A stretch of 64,000 bases of DNA from Paguma larvata (GCA_030068075.1 CM057841.1:45611030-45675029); one strand, 5' to 3'; positions 11,231 to 24,844 are shown, counted from the first letter of the stretch. A program made the numbers and translations. The notes: generated by a model not told the origin, from the letters alone.

Positions 11231-12350
<1,120 letters not shown>

Positions 12351-14549
12351 CTAGGAGGGTGAGGGGAAAAGTCAATAAAATTCAGGATTGCACAATTACC
12401 TAAAGCTTTTCAACTCTGTTCCACTTTCTTCACATTCACCACGAACAATCTGGCTTAGAGAGGGGGTGGAGAGTTTCCTCATTCTCAATAAAGAGAGAGA
12501 GAGAGCTCGTGGCTGAGATCTTGATTTAGTCTGGCTTTTCTGGAAAAGGGCAAAATCTGGTTTGGAACTCAGGAGGAAGATGAGGGAGTCAGAAGAGATA
12601 TGTGTATAAAACAAAGGTCTGGTCAAATTCAAATATTTCCTCAAAAGCAGGAAGAAACGTTACTTGTCCCCCTTCAGGGAGGCTAAATCCAAGGAAGGAA
12701 AGATGATCCAAAGCATAGCGGCTTCTAGGGAGGGAGGACCACGGGGATTGAGCTAAGCAGGCTTCAGAGTTCAAGGCCCAGCATGGATAGGAATGCGCCG
12801 TTGATGAAAGTTATAGCCCAGGGATAGAGAAATACATAAATATTCTAACTGATCTTCTCCTGCATGTCCGGGTGTCCGGGTCCTGCAAATCTAGCGTTCC
12901 CCACCATGTGAGTCACCTGGGGCCAATTCCAGAGTCTCCCTGGGCTTCTTCACGTGTATAATAGGTCTTTCAGTGCTCATTTACTTTAAAAGACAGCTCT
13001 ATAACAGAAAAGACTAGAAATTACTAGCACAACATGGTGCCAGATATATAGCTAATAATTATACGTCGTAAAATAAGAACATTTCTAGACCCTGTTACCA
13101 CCCTGTCCCATCCCACACTCCTGGTAAGAACAAAAATATTTTAAAACCTCGATAAAGAGATACTCCTAAAAACAATGGCAAAAAAAAAAACTTTCCAAGG
13201 CATTCATGCAAGATTTAAAAATTAAAAACAAAGATATTGAAAGTGTGACCAATGGAACAACAATCCGAAGGTAAGTCTCAATTATTCAACTGGCTTCTCA
13301 CAAACTTTGTTATTTCATTTACTGGGTGAGTGTATTTCTTGGCCAACTATGGAAGGATTTCTAACCATGATAAAAAAAAAATAGCCAGATTGTATGTTTG
13401 GAAACATGTATAAATACACATTATGTTTAAAGAATGGTTTTTAAAAAGGTTTAAAGAAAAGAATACAGGCACAAACGAGGAAATCGGCTTGTTCAGAAAT
13501 TTTAACTATGCAGGTTGTATTTTTCACAGCTTTCAAACAGTTGGGCATAGTTCAAAGTGTCTAATTAATCGGCGATGGCAGAGAGATTAGAAGAAGTAGC
13601 TTGTTCTTAAATATAATTGCATCTGTGATGTACTGGCACTTGATCAAGTTATACGTCTATTAGACAAACTTGCATCTTGCAAGTGAAGGGAAATCCCATG
13701 AAAGCTCAACTCTTTGGGGGCTGTTTTTCAGTAAAATCCAGCAAGCTGTTTCTGCTTTTGAACTGGACACCCTGACCAAGGCCATCAGTGGCTTCCATGC
13801 CCGTGGCATTAACGGTAGAACCGATTCAGTCTTAGGAGGAATTCCTTGGGTGACCTCCAAACAGGTAACAATATAATAGCTACCTCCACTTGTAGGCTTA
13901 GCATTTACAAGGTAAGAGCTGAAATCAGAGAGACAAGTTAGAGCTGGAGCTAGAGATCCTTGAGTCCTTCCTAACACAAGGCGGTTTAGCTTATTCAGTC
14001 AAGTAACTAAAGTACAAACACCAGCCTGAGGCCACAAAAGGTGCAGATGCTCCCGAGCCTTTTGCCTGGCTCCCTCTGGGTTTAGCTTGGGGCCCAGGTT
14101 TCTAGGTTTGGTGGATTGAGGCTTCCTAGCCTAGAGTCCTGCTGGTCTCCAGCTTGGCCACCTCTGTTCTCCCACACTATGCTGAGCACACCGTGCCTCA
14201 GCTCTGTGAGTCCAGCTCTGGCTGTCGGGTACTAATCCCACAATCGGGAGAGGCAGAAGAATGCTGGCTGGAAGAGGGCTTGCCCTGCAAGGCCAGTGCT
14301 GTAATCCCTTGTGCCACTTTGAAGGCACGGCTGAGAGAAGAACTGGTTATTACAAGCTTTGGTGAGATCAGTTCGAATGGCCTCCTGCTTGCTACAGACT
14401 GTGATTTACACACCAGACAGGACCCAGTCCATCTGCAATCAGTCATCCGGGACCATCAGGAAGAGGCCCATGAAAGGAAGAATGTTCACGAACCTTCCTC
14501 AAACTTCTGTCACAAAGACCAAATCTTATGAAACATATGATGGTCAATT
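12351..14549. other. intron sequence, few repeats
   Basis: No mobile element recognised over about 2.2 kb upstream of the exon at 12237-12350. It holds an exon-like plus-strand segment at 13732-13864 and a 125-codon plus frame at 14154-14531, both unassigned. Confidence 0.5.
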
Positions 14550-14557
14550 ATGCAAAA

Positions 14558-14773
14558 AAAATTTTTTTAGTTTATTTTTAAGAGAGAGAGAGCGCATGCA
14601 ACAGAGTTCGTGCGGAGGAGGTGCAGAGAGAGAGGGAGACACAGAATCCAAAGCAGGCTCCAGGCTCTGAGCTGTCAGCACAGAGCCCGAGAGGGGGCTC
14701 GAACTCACAGACTGGGAGATCATCACCTGAGCTGAAGTTGGACGCTTAATCAACTGAGCCACTCAGGGGCCCC
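14558..14773 (-). mobile_element. felid tRNA-derived SINE
   Basis: GA-rich block, 'gagggggctcgaactcacag', end 'gagccactcaggggccc'. 'atgcaaaa' flanks at 14550 and 14774. Confidence 0.95.
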
Positions 14774-14781
14774 ATGCAAAA

Positions 14782-16385
14782 TGTTCTTGAAGCACCAGAA
14801 TTTTAATATGGTCTTGTAGATACCATCTAGAGACAAGAACAGCCTTCTGTTCATGTCATGCTCTCATAACCAACTTATAACGTTGCTCTACCTGCAGGCC
14901 ACTGAGGCGGAAGCCTTGTCAACCCTAGAAGCAGGGAGGATGCAAGGCCTCTCTCTTCAATCTACCCAGTCGGAACAAGTCAATCCCATACTTAGTCTCT
15001 CTCACCTTCAACCCCAAGGACACACTTAACATTGCCTTTTGCCTCTAAAAGGCTTGGCAAATAGATAGATGATGTAAGGTCTTTACTAATTTATGAATTG
15101 GTGTAATATTTCTATTCTGTTCTGTTCCTAAGTCCTCCCAGAGGACGAAACCCATCCTATGCGATCTTCATGTTGCCTGCCTTCAGGGTCAGCACCTATT
15201 CTAGTAAACCGCACTGTGGAAGGCTTTCTTGTCGTCACTGCCTGAGATACGTACATCATGTCCACTCTGAGAGCCAAGCAAAGACGACGATGACGATTCC
15301 TCCGCAAACACTAAGTCAGTTTAAGCAATTGAACACTTGATAGGAACCAACAGGAATAAGGAAAAACATCACTTCCCAAATAGCTGGCACACGCCAAGCG
15401 TACTCAGAACTACATAAATAAAGACAATACAAATGCCAAGATGACCAAAAACCAACTTTGGAAAATTCCAGGAGAGAAGGTACCAGAGTTGAGGTATGTA
15501 TCAAGAAAGCAGGGCTTCAATTTTCCAACTGCATTTTCATCCCTTGTTCTTAATAATTTCTTTGTTAAAATTTCGGTTGGTCTGCTTCCTTAGGTGAAAC
15601 TAGACCATCTGCCTTTCTATTTTGTCAACTAAGTACAACTTAAGAACAAAGGCGGTACAGTCTCCAGTTCATATGTGCTCAGCTTGCGCACTTAACCTGC
15701 CATGAAGGAGAGCCACGGCGGGTCCACTGGCTTCTGGAGGGTCCCCCAGGATGGGCACTCCAGCCCTCATCTTAGGGGCCCACGCAGCCTCAGTGTGCAC
15801 TTGGGGAACTGCATCGGTCATGGCAAAACCGGTAAGCAATCCGGATGGTTCGGTGGGGTCAGAGGTGAGAGCTCTGCATCAGGCCTCGAAGCTCAGGTTT
15901 ACGAAGTCTGGGCGCCACATTAAAAGTGGATTTCCCGACGGACTTCTCACCTGGGGCGCGGCTTACCTACTGTCCTGAGGACGGGCCCCTCGCTCTGGTT
16001 CCCTTCTGCCATGTTCGCTTTCCACACAGAGCGACAAAGGTGGAAATGCCTATCAAGTTTTGGTCTCAAGCACCACAGCTCTTGACAAGAATAAGAATTA
16101 GGGAGAAATAACAATGCTCTCCCAACAGGTTAAATCTTGACACCAACAGAGAGGAAAAACCTGAATTTCCAGCACAGGGACTCTTGAAGGGGTTGATCCT
16201 GTCCTTTATCCTCCTTCCCTGCTAGCAAATACCGCCAAGAACAGACAGTGCCCAAATCTGGACCACCCAACAGGCGGGGACAGCTTTCTTCAGATGCCCA
16301 ACAGCTACGGCTACAGTCCCCCAGGTCAGATCACGTTAGAAGAGACAATGGTGGTTAGTTTGTTCAATTTTATACTGAAACAGAA
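14782..16385. other. intron sequence without recognised content
   Basis: No repeat recognised with confidence. Several overlapping short plus frames at 15700-16110 lack splice context. Confidence 0.45.
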
Positions 16386-16389
16386 CACA

Positions 16390-16640
16390 CTTCTCCTCTT
16401 TGTCTGCTGCCTGACACGTGATCAACGTGACCTTCTTGCTGCCCTGGTAGGTCTAAGTGAGGGTCCCAGCTGTGTGTGCCCTCAGTACCTTGTGCTGATT
16501 CGATCATATTGCTCTAGTCCAGGGTCCATTCGTTCCTCTGTGTTTCCCATTCTACTGAGATTCCCCTGGGGGCAGAGACTGTGTGCTTCATCTGTGTGCT
16601 CTGGTATACCCGGAACATGACAAATGCTCACAAAGGAGAA
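16390..16640 (+). repeat. L2 LINE 3' fragment
   Basis: 'ctgggggcagagactgtgtg' followed by 'gtgctctggtatacccggaa' and 'caaatgctcacaaagg' follow the L2 3' end order. Confidence 0.65.
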
Positions 16641-16814
16641 TTCCTTCTGTGTGCAGCCAAAGGCCAGTCTCCCCAAAGTTCCTCCTCCACCAGAACACAC
16701 TACAAAAGACTTAAGAGCTTTCATGGGACACTTAAAGAACTGTCATAGAGAATGCTACAGTAATTTAAAAAAATAAGATCATTTCATTCTGCTGCTTTGG
16801 TTTCCCAACTCACG

Positions 16815-17310
16815 CTAAGTAATAGCCAAACTCCTTATGAGGCCCCATCAAGACTGCCATCGCCTCTCTGACACACTGGCCTTGCTGTTCGGTAGCATGT
16901 CAAGCATACACCTGCCTCAGGGCCTTTGCACTTGTTGCTCCCTGCACCTAGAATGCTCTCTCCCCAGATATCTGTCTGGATCAGCCCCTTGCTTCCTTCA
17001 GGTCTTATCTCAAATGTTACTCATCAGTGAGGCTTTTCCTGTTCAAGTTCACAAACAAGTTCCCTTGTGCCCCTTCCTTTAATAGATTCATTTCCTTAGA
17101 ACTTACTCCACCTGACACAGTATATATTTGTTTACTTCCTTACTTATTTGTTACCCACCTCCCTTTTCTAGAACATCAGTCACATAAGGAAAGGAACCTG
17201 GTTGTGTTCACAGCTGGATCCCCACCACCTAGCACACAGCTTGGTTGGAGTTCCTACAAACGGGATAGAGTAAGTACCCAGTAAACACCTGTTGAAGGTA
17301 TCAACAAATA
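16815..17310 (+). repeat. L2 LINE 3' end
   Basis: 'ctcagggcctttgcacttgt', 'cctagaatgctctctcccc', 'caggtcttatctcaaatgtt' and 'cacctagcacacagcttgg' occur in the order of the L2 3' end. One of the best preserved L2 copies here. Confidence 0.85.
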
Positions 17311-17696
17311 AATGAAGAACTACTGCAGAACCGTGCCCAGTGTCCCTCTTTTTCCATGAGAATGGACAAGAGCGGTCTGACTATAGGAGGGCTCAATGGC
17401 CAAAACACTAAGGCTGTCAGGTGTCCAATCGTGTTCAAACTTGCAGTCCACCCAAGGCACTGGTTTGGCACTGAGGACACGGCAAGCGTGGGATGCTACA
17501 TAAGAAGGAACATCTAAAAAGAGGAGACAGAAATTATGTGGGATGGAAACACCTGGTTTTTCAAATCAGAGGGAATGTATTGCTTCTGAAGTTTCGTTGC
17601 CAAAAGCAAGTGCTATTAAGGTGCGGCTACATGACCCTTCCTGTCGGCAGCTCCACTTGTATGGCAATTCTCATCCTTTTTAAGCACAAAAGCGAT

Positions 17697-17721
17697 TTTT
17701 TTTTTTTTTTTTTTTTTTTTT
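17697..17721. repeat. (T)n homopolymer
   Basis: About 25 T in a row. Its origin is unclear; no SINE head adjoins it. Confidence 0.95.
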
Positions 17722-17764
17722 GGGCACAAAGAAATCTTATGAGTGAACTGAAAGCATTTATTGG

Positions 17765-17940
17765 GAGACAATATAGAGTTTGGATAAGAGCATGGATTCT
17801 GGAACCACCTGGCTACAGTCTAATCCCAGCCCTCCACGTCCCGTCTGCGTCACCTTGGCAACTTATTTCTCTGTGCCTTGGTTTCCTTTGTGAGTAGTGG
17901 CTCAGTTGATACATGTAAGGACCCATGAAAGTATTAAGTG
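17765..17940 (+). repeat. MIR SINE
   Basis: 'gagcatggattctggaacca', 'ctggctacagtctaatccca' and 'ctctgtgccttggtttcctt' match MIR in order. Confidence 0.8.
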
Positions 17941-17956
17941 CTTGCTACTGTTCCTA

Positions 17957-18388
17957 TTTTTAAGATTTAAAAAACTTATTTATTTTGGGGTGTCTGGGTG
18001 GCTCAGTCGCTTGAATGTCCAGTTCTTGATGGCGGCTCAGATCGTGCTCTCATGGTTTGTGGCAATGAGCCCTGCATCGGTCTTTGTGCTGACAGTGCAG
18101 AGCCTGCTTGGGATCCTCTGTCTCTCAGTCTCTCACTGTCGTTCCCCTGCTCTCATGCTCTTTCTCTCTCTCTCTCTCAAAATAAATAAACATAAAAAAA
18201 CTTGACTTACTTTGAGAGAGAGAGAGAGAAAGCGAGACGAAGAGTCAGGGCGGGGAGAGACAATCCCAAGTAGGCTCCGAGCCATCAGTGCAGAGCCCAA
18301 CGCAGGTCAGATCCCATGAACTGTGAGATCACGACCTGAGCCGAAACCAAGTCAGAGGCTTAACTGACCAAGCCACCCAGGCAACCCC
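17957..18388 (-). mobile_element. felid SINE split by a second SINE
   Basis: The T-rich start (17957-17986) and the body (18202-18388, ending 'agccacccaggcaacccc') form one reverse copy interrupted by the plus copy at 17987-18201. Confidence 0.85.
17987..18201 (+). mobile_element. felid SINE nested in another SINE
   Basis: Head 'ggggtgtctgggtggctcag', CT-rich block, tail 'caaaataaataaacataa'. Duplicated target 'aaaaacttatttatttt' / 'aaaaacttgacttacttt' lies within the host SINE. Confidence 0.9.
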
Positions 18389-18879
18389 TTTATTTTTTTA
18401 AGATTAAAAAAAAATTATTTATTTCAAGAGAGAGAAAGAGAGAGAAAGTTATTACTATTTTTAAAACATGTAGGAACCAGTCTTGCCAAATAAGCCTTAC
18501 CTTCCTCTTCATTCCGTACCTATCAATAAACACGGCATGCCAAGCCCTGTGATGGGTGCTGGGGGGTACGCCAAGGGAAATTAAGATGGGCTCCGCCCTT
18601 GTCATGCTCACAACCTATTCGTGACGATAAACACACCTGGAATGATGTTTCAGGAAGTCCAGATCTCAAGAAGTGGGGCAGGGTCACTGGGCGAGGGGCT
18701 GGCCAGGCAGGAGCCCCGCAGCAGCAGCTCCTCACACGGATGTGAAGGGCTCTCTCTGGTGTCAGCGCTCGTGGTAAGTCGACAGCCTCCCACCTATTCA
18801 CATTTCATCTCTGGAGCCTTAATAAGCAATCCCAGATTCTTGCTGTGAGCCAGGAAGTCAGAAAGCTGAAAGCCCCCCT

Positions 18880-19330
18880 ATGCTGTGGTCCCTGCCTGCC
18901 TCTCGCGCCTCAGCTCTGCCGCCTGCTAACCTCCCACCCCCGTTCCTTCACTTCGGCCTTTAGGATCTTCCTACAGTTTTTTCAAATATGCCAGGCTGTC
19001 CCATTCCATGGTGCCTTTACACAGCTATTTTTTCTGCTGAAGTGCCTTCTGGGGCTACCCAATTTCTACTTGCTCTAAAGATTCAGGTCCAAGCATCTCC
19101 TCCTCTAGCGCTTCTTAGTCAACACTCAAACCTGACTGAGGGGCTCCTAAAATATTCTCCTCTGTCGCTTATCACGAAGGACTACAATTGTGGTCATTGA
19201 GGTCTGTGTCTTCCACCAGGTGACCTGTGCCTAAAGGCAAGGTGGTACCTTGTCGGGTTTTGTAACTTGGCCCCTAACAAGGGGCCTGGCACATGGCTGG
19301 TGTTTGATAAATGCATGACTGGTAACAGGT
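18880..19330 (+). repeat. L2 LINE 3' end
   Basis: 'ttttctgctgaagtgccttc', 'aagattcaggtccaagcatc' and 'cctggcacatggctggtgtt' are in L2 order. Confidence 0.7.
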
Positions 19331-19469
19331 GAAGGATGCTGGTTACCCCCGGTTTTCTCACCTCCTTGCTGCCGTGCTCATGACTGTCCTCATCAGCGTC
19401 TTTCAAATCACCAAAACGCTCCTTAAAGAAAAATCTCAGCACAAACAAACAAAAACCAAAATCTGTACT

Positions 19470-19640
19470 CAAATGTCACCTTCTCAAAGAGCTTCACCTT
19501 GAATACCTGTTTAACAGTGCAACCTCCGCTCTGTCCAACACTACAATGCTGGCCACCCTTATCTTCCTCCGCTTTTTCTTATTTTCCACATATACATTAT
19601 CCCCAGATCCCTGTAACAACCTTTCGCTGCAGGCATTTTA
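19470..19640 (+). repeat. L2 LINE fragment
   Basis: 'aatgtcaccttctcaaagag' followed by 'cttcaccttgaatacctg' matches the L2 'caaatgtcacctcctcagagaggc' region. Ends at a SINE. Confidence 0.6.
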
Positions 19641-19654
19641 ATCTCCCCCTTTTT

Positions 19655-19743
19655 AGTAATCTCTATCCTCAACGTGGAGCTTGAACTCACGACCCCGAGA
19701 TCAAGAGTTGCAGGCTCTAATGACTGAGCTGGCCAGCCGCCCC
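19655..19743 (-). mobile_element. felid SINE, short fragment
   Basis: 'aacgtggagcttgaactcac' to 'gccagccgcccc'. Imperfect duplication 'tttaatctcccccttt' / 'tttaatcccattttc'. Confidence 0.8.
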
Positions 19744-20214
19744 TTTAATCCCATTTTCTAAGTCAGACCCTGAGTTCAGAGTCTAAGTCGTGTGTGCTCA
19801 AATGAATGCAGGCAAGTGGGTGGAGGAGCGAGGCCCTCACTGATTCCCAGCCCCAAGAGCATTTGGAAATTTCATTCTCTTTCAACAGGTCAAGTAGGTC
19901 TCCGGAGAGATGATACTTCTTGAATGTTACAAAAACCTGCTTTAGCTCAATTCTTCTAATCAACCAAACTAAGACATTTCTCTAACACTCTGACAGGAAA
20001 TCATAGGCTCCCAGCAAGCTACAGTTTCCTTAAGAGAGAAAAAGGGAAGAAGAGTCTAGGGACTCAAAAAAAAGAAACATGGTCTCGGTGCTCTGGTTCA
20101 GAGAGGACCACGCAGTCCAGGTGTTGTTTGAGGTCACTGGTTTTAGAAAATGTATGGGATCCTGTCAAACCTGAGCTGATCCATTTGGAGATCCAGGGTA
20201 AATTTCTATTCCAT

Positions 20215-20345
20215 TCACGGCTATGTTTTAAAAAATTTTGTGATGCTTGCACAACTCTGCAAATATACTAAAAGCAGTTGAATTGTACCCTTTAAATAGG
20301 TGACTTATATGGTATGTGGCTACCATCTCAATAAAGCTGTGACTA
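20215..20345 (+). mobile_element. L1M LINE 3' end fragment
   Basis: 'gatgcttgcacaactctgca', 'gttgaattgtaccctttaaa' and 'catctcaataaagctgtgac' are the L1MA-type 3' end. Confidence 0.75.
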
Positions 20346-20689
20346 AAAATAATAATGTTTGGGTTTGGCTCATATCACAGCTTATGGCTTGGTTTGGGTT
20401 GACTCATATGAAGATACCAAATAAAAAGGGAAAAATGTGGGGACTGCTTCCATTTCTGACCCAGAGAAGTTATAACAAGCTGAAATCTTTAGACAATATA
20501 ATCAAATAGACCGGCAAATGCCTTCTCTTGTGTTACAAGTTCATATGCTAACGGACAAGAGATTTGCTCTTTGGATGAGTGACATCCGAAAAAACCGAAG
20601 ATCAGGTATCTAATGGTTCACATATAGTAGAGCACTCTAAGGTTTTAAGTTGGTAATAATCATTATTTCTAAGTTTTTAAAAAAAAGAC

Positions 20690-20850
20690 ACATAAATGGG
20701 TGGCGGGGATTAAGGAGGGCACTTGCGATGAGCACCGGGTGTTGTATTTATGTTGAATTGCTAAATTCTACACCTGAAATGAAGATTACACTATATGTTA
20801 ACTAACTGGAATTCAAATAAAAATTTAAAAAATATATATATATATAAAAG
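20690..20850 (+). mobile_element. carnivore L1 3' UTR fragment
   Basis: 'attaaggagggcacttgcga', 'tgagcaccgggtgttgtatt' and 'atatgttaactaactggaat' are the carnivore L1 3' end, followed by AT repeats. Confidence 0.85.
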
Positions 20851-21364
20851 GTTGGGCATAGAAGTGTGTCCCTCATCGAAGAGTTAAAGGAGAGGAAGTG
20901 ACTGATGCATAGCTTTCTTAAAAATCCTAAGTTGGAAAAAAAAAAGATCCTAAATTGGAATTTAAGTGCATGACTAGCCTTTACTATCAATAAAACAAAG
21001 CCTATAAATCTCAGGAATCAGGAAATGCCATAAATTCAAGTGTATGCGTACATCCACGAGTGTATTTCTCTGCTTGCTGATAAGACACAATCACGACATC
21101 AAAGCAAATTCCTTCTCCCTAGGACCTTCTTAAGATTTGTTGTTCACCATGGTCTGAATAAAGAACCCAGTATTACAGTTTTGTAAGTTTTTGTTCTCGT
21201 GAAGTCATGTGCTCTCTGTGAGAGATCTGGTCTCTCATAAATAAAAAGGTAATATAAACTTTTTATTTATAATGTACAAGCCATCTTCTTTCAAATAAAG
21301 ATTTAAGATAGTCAAGCTCATTGGTAATATAAAGACTCCTGGCCACATATCAACTAATCTTTTT

Positions 21365-21445
21365 CTGTCCAGCATCATCTTTAAATAGCACAGTGCCTAG
21401 CACATAGCGGGAAGTCAAGATATGTATTAATATATTGATGACCAA
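21365..21445 (+). repeat. L2 3' tail fragment
   Basis: 'cagtgcctagcacatagcgg' followed by 'gaagtcaagatatgtattaa' matches the L2 terminal motif. Confidence 0.55.
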
Positions 21446-21859
21446 ATAAACGTGAGGGCAAAGATAAAATTTAAGAGGCTAGAGGAAGATGTTCGTAGAG
21501 GACAACAGCAAGATGCACATTTCATTAACTCAGAAACTCTGAAACGGGAAGAGTGTCCAGTGCTGACATCCTATATGGCTGTCCATTCATCCTCTACCTA
21601 CCATGTACCAGGTACTAGGTGTAGAGTGGCAACCAAAACACAGAACTTAATTAGTCTTTTCTGGTAAATAACCTTGTCCCCCCGAATACAGGGCACCTCT
21701 GACCAAAGAGGGCCAATTAGAATACATGCCTGGGACTTCTCTGTCAACAGAGATGAGCTCACAGATGGCCCAGAGAGGCAGGGTGGAGTTCTGTCTGCTC
21801 TGCCTTGAGGTTTCTTCAACTCTGCTAGCTATCTTGGAATCGTGATAATCTATCCTCCT

Positions 21860-22061
21860 TTTTTTTTTTTTATGTTTATTTATTTTGAGAGAGAGAGAGA
21901 AAGCATGCACGTGGAGGGGGTCAGAGAGAGAGGAAAAAGAGAGAATCCCAAGCAGTTAGTGCGGAGCCCGATGCGGGGCCCGAACCCACGAACCACGAGA
22001 TCGTGACCTGAGCAGAAACCAAGAGTCAGATGCTTAACTGACCAACCCACCCAGGTGCCCC
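21860..22061 (-). mobile_element. felid tRNA-derived SINE
   Basis: T-run, GA-rich block, 'gatgcggggcccgaacccac' and end 'acccacccaggtgcccc'. Lies about 230 bp downstream of the middle TANGO6 exon in transcript sense. Confidence 0.92.
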
Positions 22062-22242
22062 TTAATCCTCTTTTAATACGTAAGGTAAGTTAAGATGACT
22101 TCTTGTCACTGGCAATAAAAAATTCTTATGAATATAATTTCCAATATACATACATATAAGACTAGTGAGGGTGAGGTAGGTTCAATTATTTACCTGATTT
22201 GGAAAAAAAAAAAGATCTGACTCTCAATCTCAAGCTATATCA

Positions 22243-22486
<244 letters not shown>

Positions 22487-23131
22487 AATCTTTAAAAACA
22501 AATTTTCAGCTTCTTAAAGAAGGAATAATGATACTAACATGGCATACTGTATGGTGTTTTATACTTTTCAAAGTACTTGCATAACCAACCGTTAGAAATC
22601 ATGCACTGGGAGAATATTTAATGTCACGTTGGAAGAAAATGAATAATTGACCATTAGAGTGAGTAACAATGAGGTCACTGTTGACCCTGATGAGAACGGT
22701 TTTGATGGACTGGTAGGGGTAAGAGCACGATAAAAGTGGGGTTTTTTTAAGTTAATTTATTTAAATTCAAGTTAGTTAACATACAGTGTAGTACTGGTTT
22801 CAGAAGAACCTGGCAATTCATCACTTACATACAACACCCAGTGCTCATCCCACCAAGCGCCTTCCGTAATGCCCATCACCCATTTAGCCCATTCCCCCAC
22901 CCACCTTCCCTCCAGCAACCCTATTTTCCTCTCTTTATTTAAGAGTCTCTTATGGTTTGCCTCCCTCTCTGTTTTTATCTTATTTTTCCTTTCCTTCCCT
23001 TATGTTCAACTGTGGTGTTTCTGAAATTCCACATATGAGTGAAATCATGTATTTGTCTTTCTCTGACTTATTTCACTTAGCATAATACACTCCAGTTCCA
23101 TCCACGTTTTTGGAAATGGCAAGATTTCATT

Positions 23132-23226
23132 CTTTTTAAAAAATATTTATTCACTTTTGAGAGAGATACTATGAGCAGGGGAGGGGCAGAGAGAGATCCT
23201 CAACCGAATGAGCCACCCAGGTGCCC
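23132..23226 (-). mobile_element. felid SINE with internal deletion
   Basis: GA-rich start jumps directly from 'gcagagagagatcctcaacc' to 'gagccacccaggtgccct', skipping the middle. 'aagatttcat' flanks both sides, at 23121 and 23229, inside the L1. Confidence 0.85.
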
Positions 23227-23838
23227 TAAGATTTCATCGTACCACCTCTTTATCCATTCATCAGTCAATGGACATATGGGCTCTTTCCATAATTTGGCTA
23301 TTGTTTATAGCACTGTTTTAAACACTGGGGTGCATGTGCCTCTTCAAATCAGCATTTTTGTATCCTTTGGATAAATACCTATAATACAATTGCTGGGTCA
23401 TAGAGTAGTTCTATTTTTAATTTTTTGAGGAACCTCCATACTGTTTTCCAGAGTGGCTGCACCAGTTTGCATTCCCACCGACAGGGCAAAAGTATTCCCC
23501 TTTCTCTGCATCCTCGCCAACATCTGTTGTTTCCGGAGTTGTTAATTTTAGCCATTCTGACGGGTGTGAGGTGGTACCTCATAATGGTTTTGATTTGTAT
23601 TTCTCTGATGATGAGTAATGTAGAGCATATTTTCATGTGTCTGTTAGCCATCTGGAGGTCTTCTTTGGAAAAGCATCTAGTCATGTCTTTCGCCCATTTA
23701 TACTCTGGATTATTTGTTATTTGGGTGTTGAATTTGAGAAGTTCTTTATCCGATATGTCATTTGCAAATATCTCCTCCCATTCCATCAGTTGCCTTTTAC
23801 TTTTGTTGATTGTTTCCTTCGCTGTACAGAAGCTTTTT

Positions 23839-24057
23839 CTTTTTAGGTTTATTTATTTATTTTGAGTAAGAGAGAGAGAAAGAGACAGAGAGAGGGAGGG
23901 AGGGATGAGCAGAGAGACTGGGAGAGAGAGAATCCAAGCAAGATTTGCACGCTCAGCGCAGAGCCCAACGCGGGGCTCAAACTCACAAACCATGAGATCA
24001 TGACCTCGGCCAAAACCAAGAGCCAGATGATTAACCAACTAAGCCACCCAGGGGCCC
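23839..24057 (-). mobile_element. felid tRNA-derived SINE inside L1
   Basis: GA-rich block, 'aacgcggggctcaaactcac', end 'agccacccaggggcccc'. Duplication 'ctgtacagaagcttttt' / 'ctgtgccgaagcttttt'. Confidence 0.95.
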
Positions 24058-24439
24058 CTGTGCCGAAGCTTTTTGTCTTGATGATGTCCTAATAGTTCAT
24101 TTTTGCTTTTATTTCCCTTGCCTCCGGAGACATATCTAGCAAGAAGTTGCTATGGCTGAGGTCAAAAAGGTTGCTGCCTGTTTTCTTCTGTAGGATTTTG
24201 ATCGTTTCGTGTTTCACATTTAGGTCTTTCATCCATTTTGAATTTATTTTTGTGTATGGTGTAAGAATGTGGTCCAGTTTCATTCTTCTGTATGTTGCTG
24301 TCCAGTTCTCCTGGCACCATTTACTGAAGAAACTGTCTTTTTTCCATTGGATATTCTTTCCTGCCGTGTTGCAGATTAGTTGGCCATATATCTGTGGGTC
24401 CATTTTTCAGTTCTGTACGTTGTTCCTAGAAGTGGTTTA

Positions 24440-24835
24440 AGACAATATGGGAGAACTGGAGACAGAAAAATCACTTAAGGAGTTTTTCAGCCAAGCAGAT
24501 CAAGGAAAACGGGGCAGCAGCTGGTCAAGGTCGCAGGGAGTGTCAAGAGAAGTTTTTGTTTGATTTGACAAGAAGAGAAAGAGCATGCTAAGACATTCCG
24601 AATTGACATTTTATATATGGAAACAACTTCTTCCTCCATAGGTATACCAAGAGCTAAAGCTCTTTTGGCTTGATTTAGGTTCTGAGGCTCTAGTTCCAGA
24701 ACCAAGTATAACACTCCACCTTTAGTCTTTTGTGGTGCTAAAGCTACATGACATCTATCTATAAGGTGACAAAATGGTTTCCAAAGCATTGCTTAAAGTC
24801 ACCTATTCTTAATCACCAAAAATAAAAAAAATCAC
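24440..24835. other. unrecognised segment with 100-codon minus frame
   Basis: 24487-24789 is open on the minus strand and lies between an L1 and an L2. No family recognised. Confidence 0.4.
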
Positions 24836-24844
24836 CAAGTTGTC

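Larger units (their letters stand above)
22743..24430 (-). mobile_element. carnivore L1 LINE, 5'-truncated, interrupted by two SINEs
   Basis: Reverse orientation. The 3' UTR (22743-23130) is followed by remains of ORF2: 23379-23786 encodes the C-terminal end (contains [20 protein letters not shown]) and 24089-24403 an upstream part (contains TPYTKINSKWMKDLN). SINEs at 23132 and 23839 split it, and frame breaks make it inactive. Flanks 'aaaagtgggg' and 'agaagtgg' may be the target duplication. Confidence 0.9.

Noticed and set aside
23379..23786. 135-codon minus frame that looks genuinely coding
   Set aside because: It is the C-terminal end of LINE-1 ORF2, part of a 5'-truncated, interrupted L1; not a host gene.
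24487..24789. 100-codon minus frame between L1 and L2
   Set aside because: No match to a known protein, no splice signals; kept only as an unrecognised segment.
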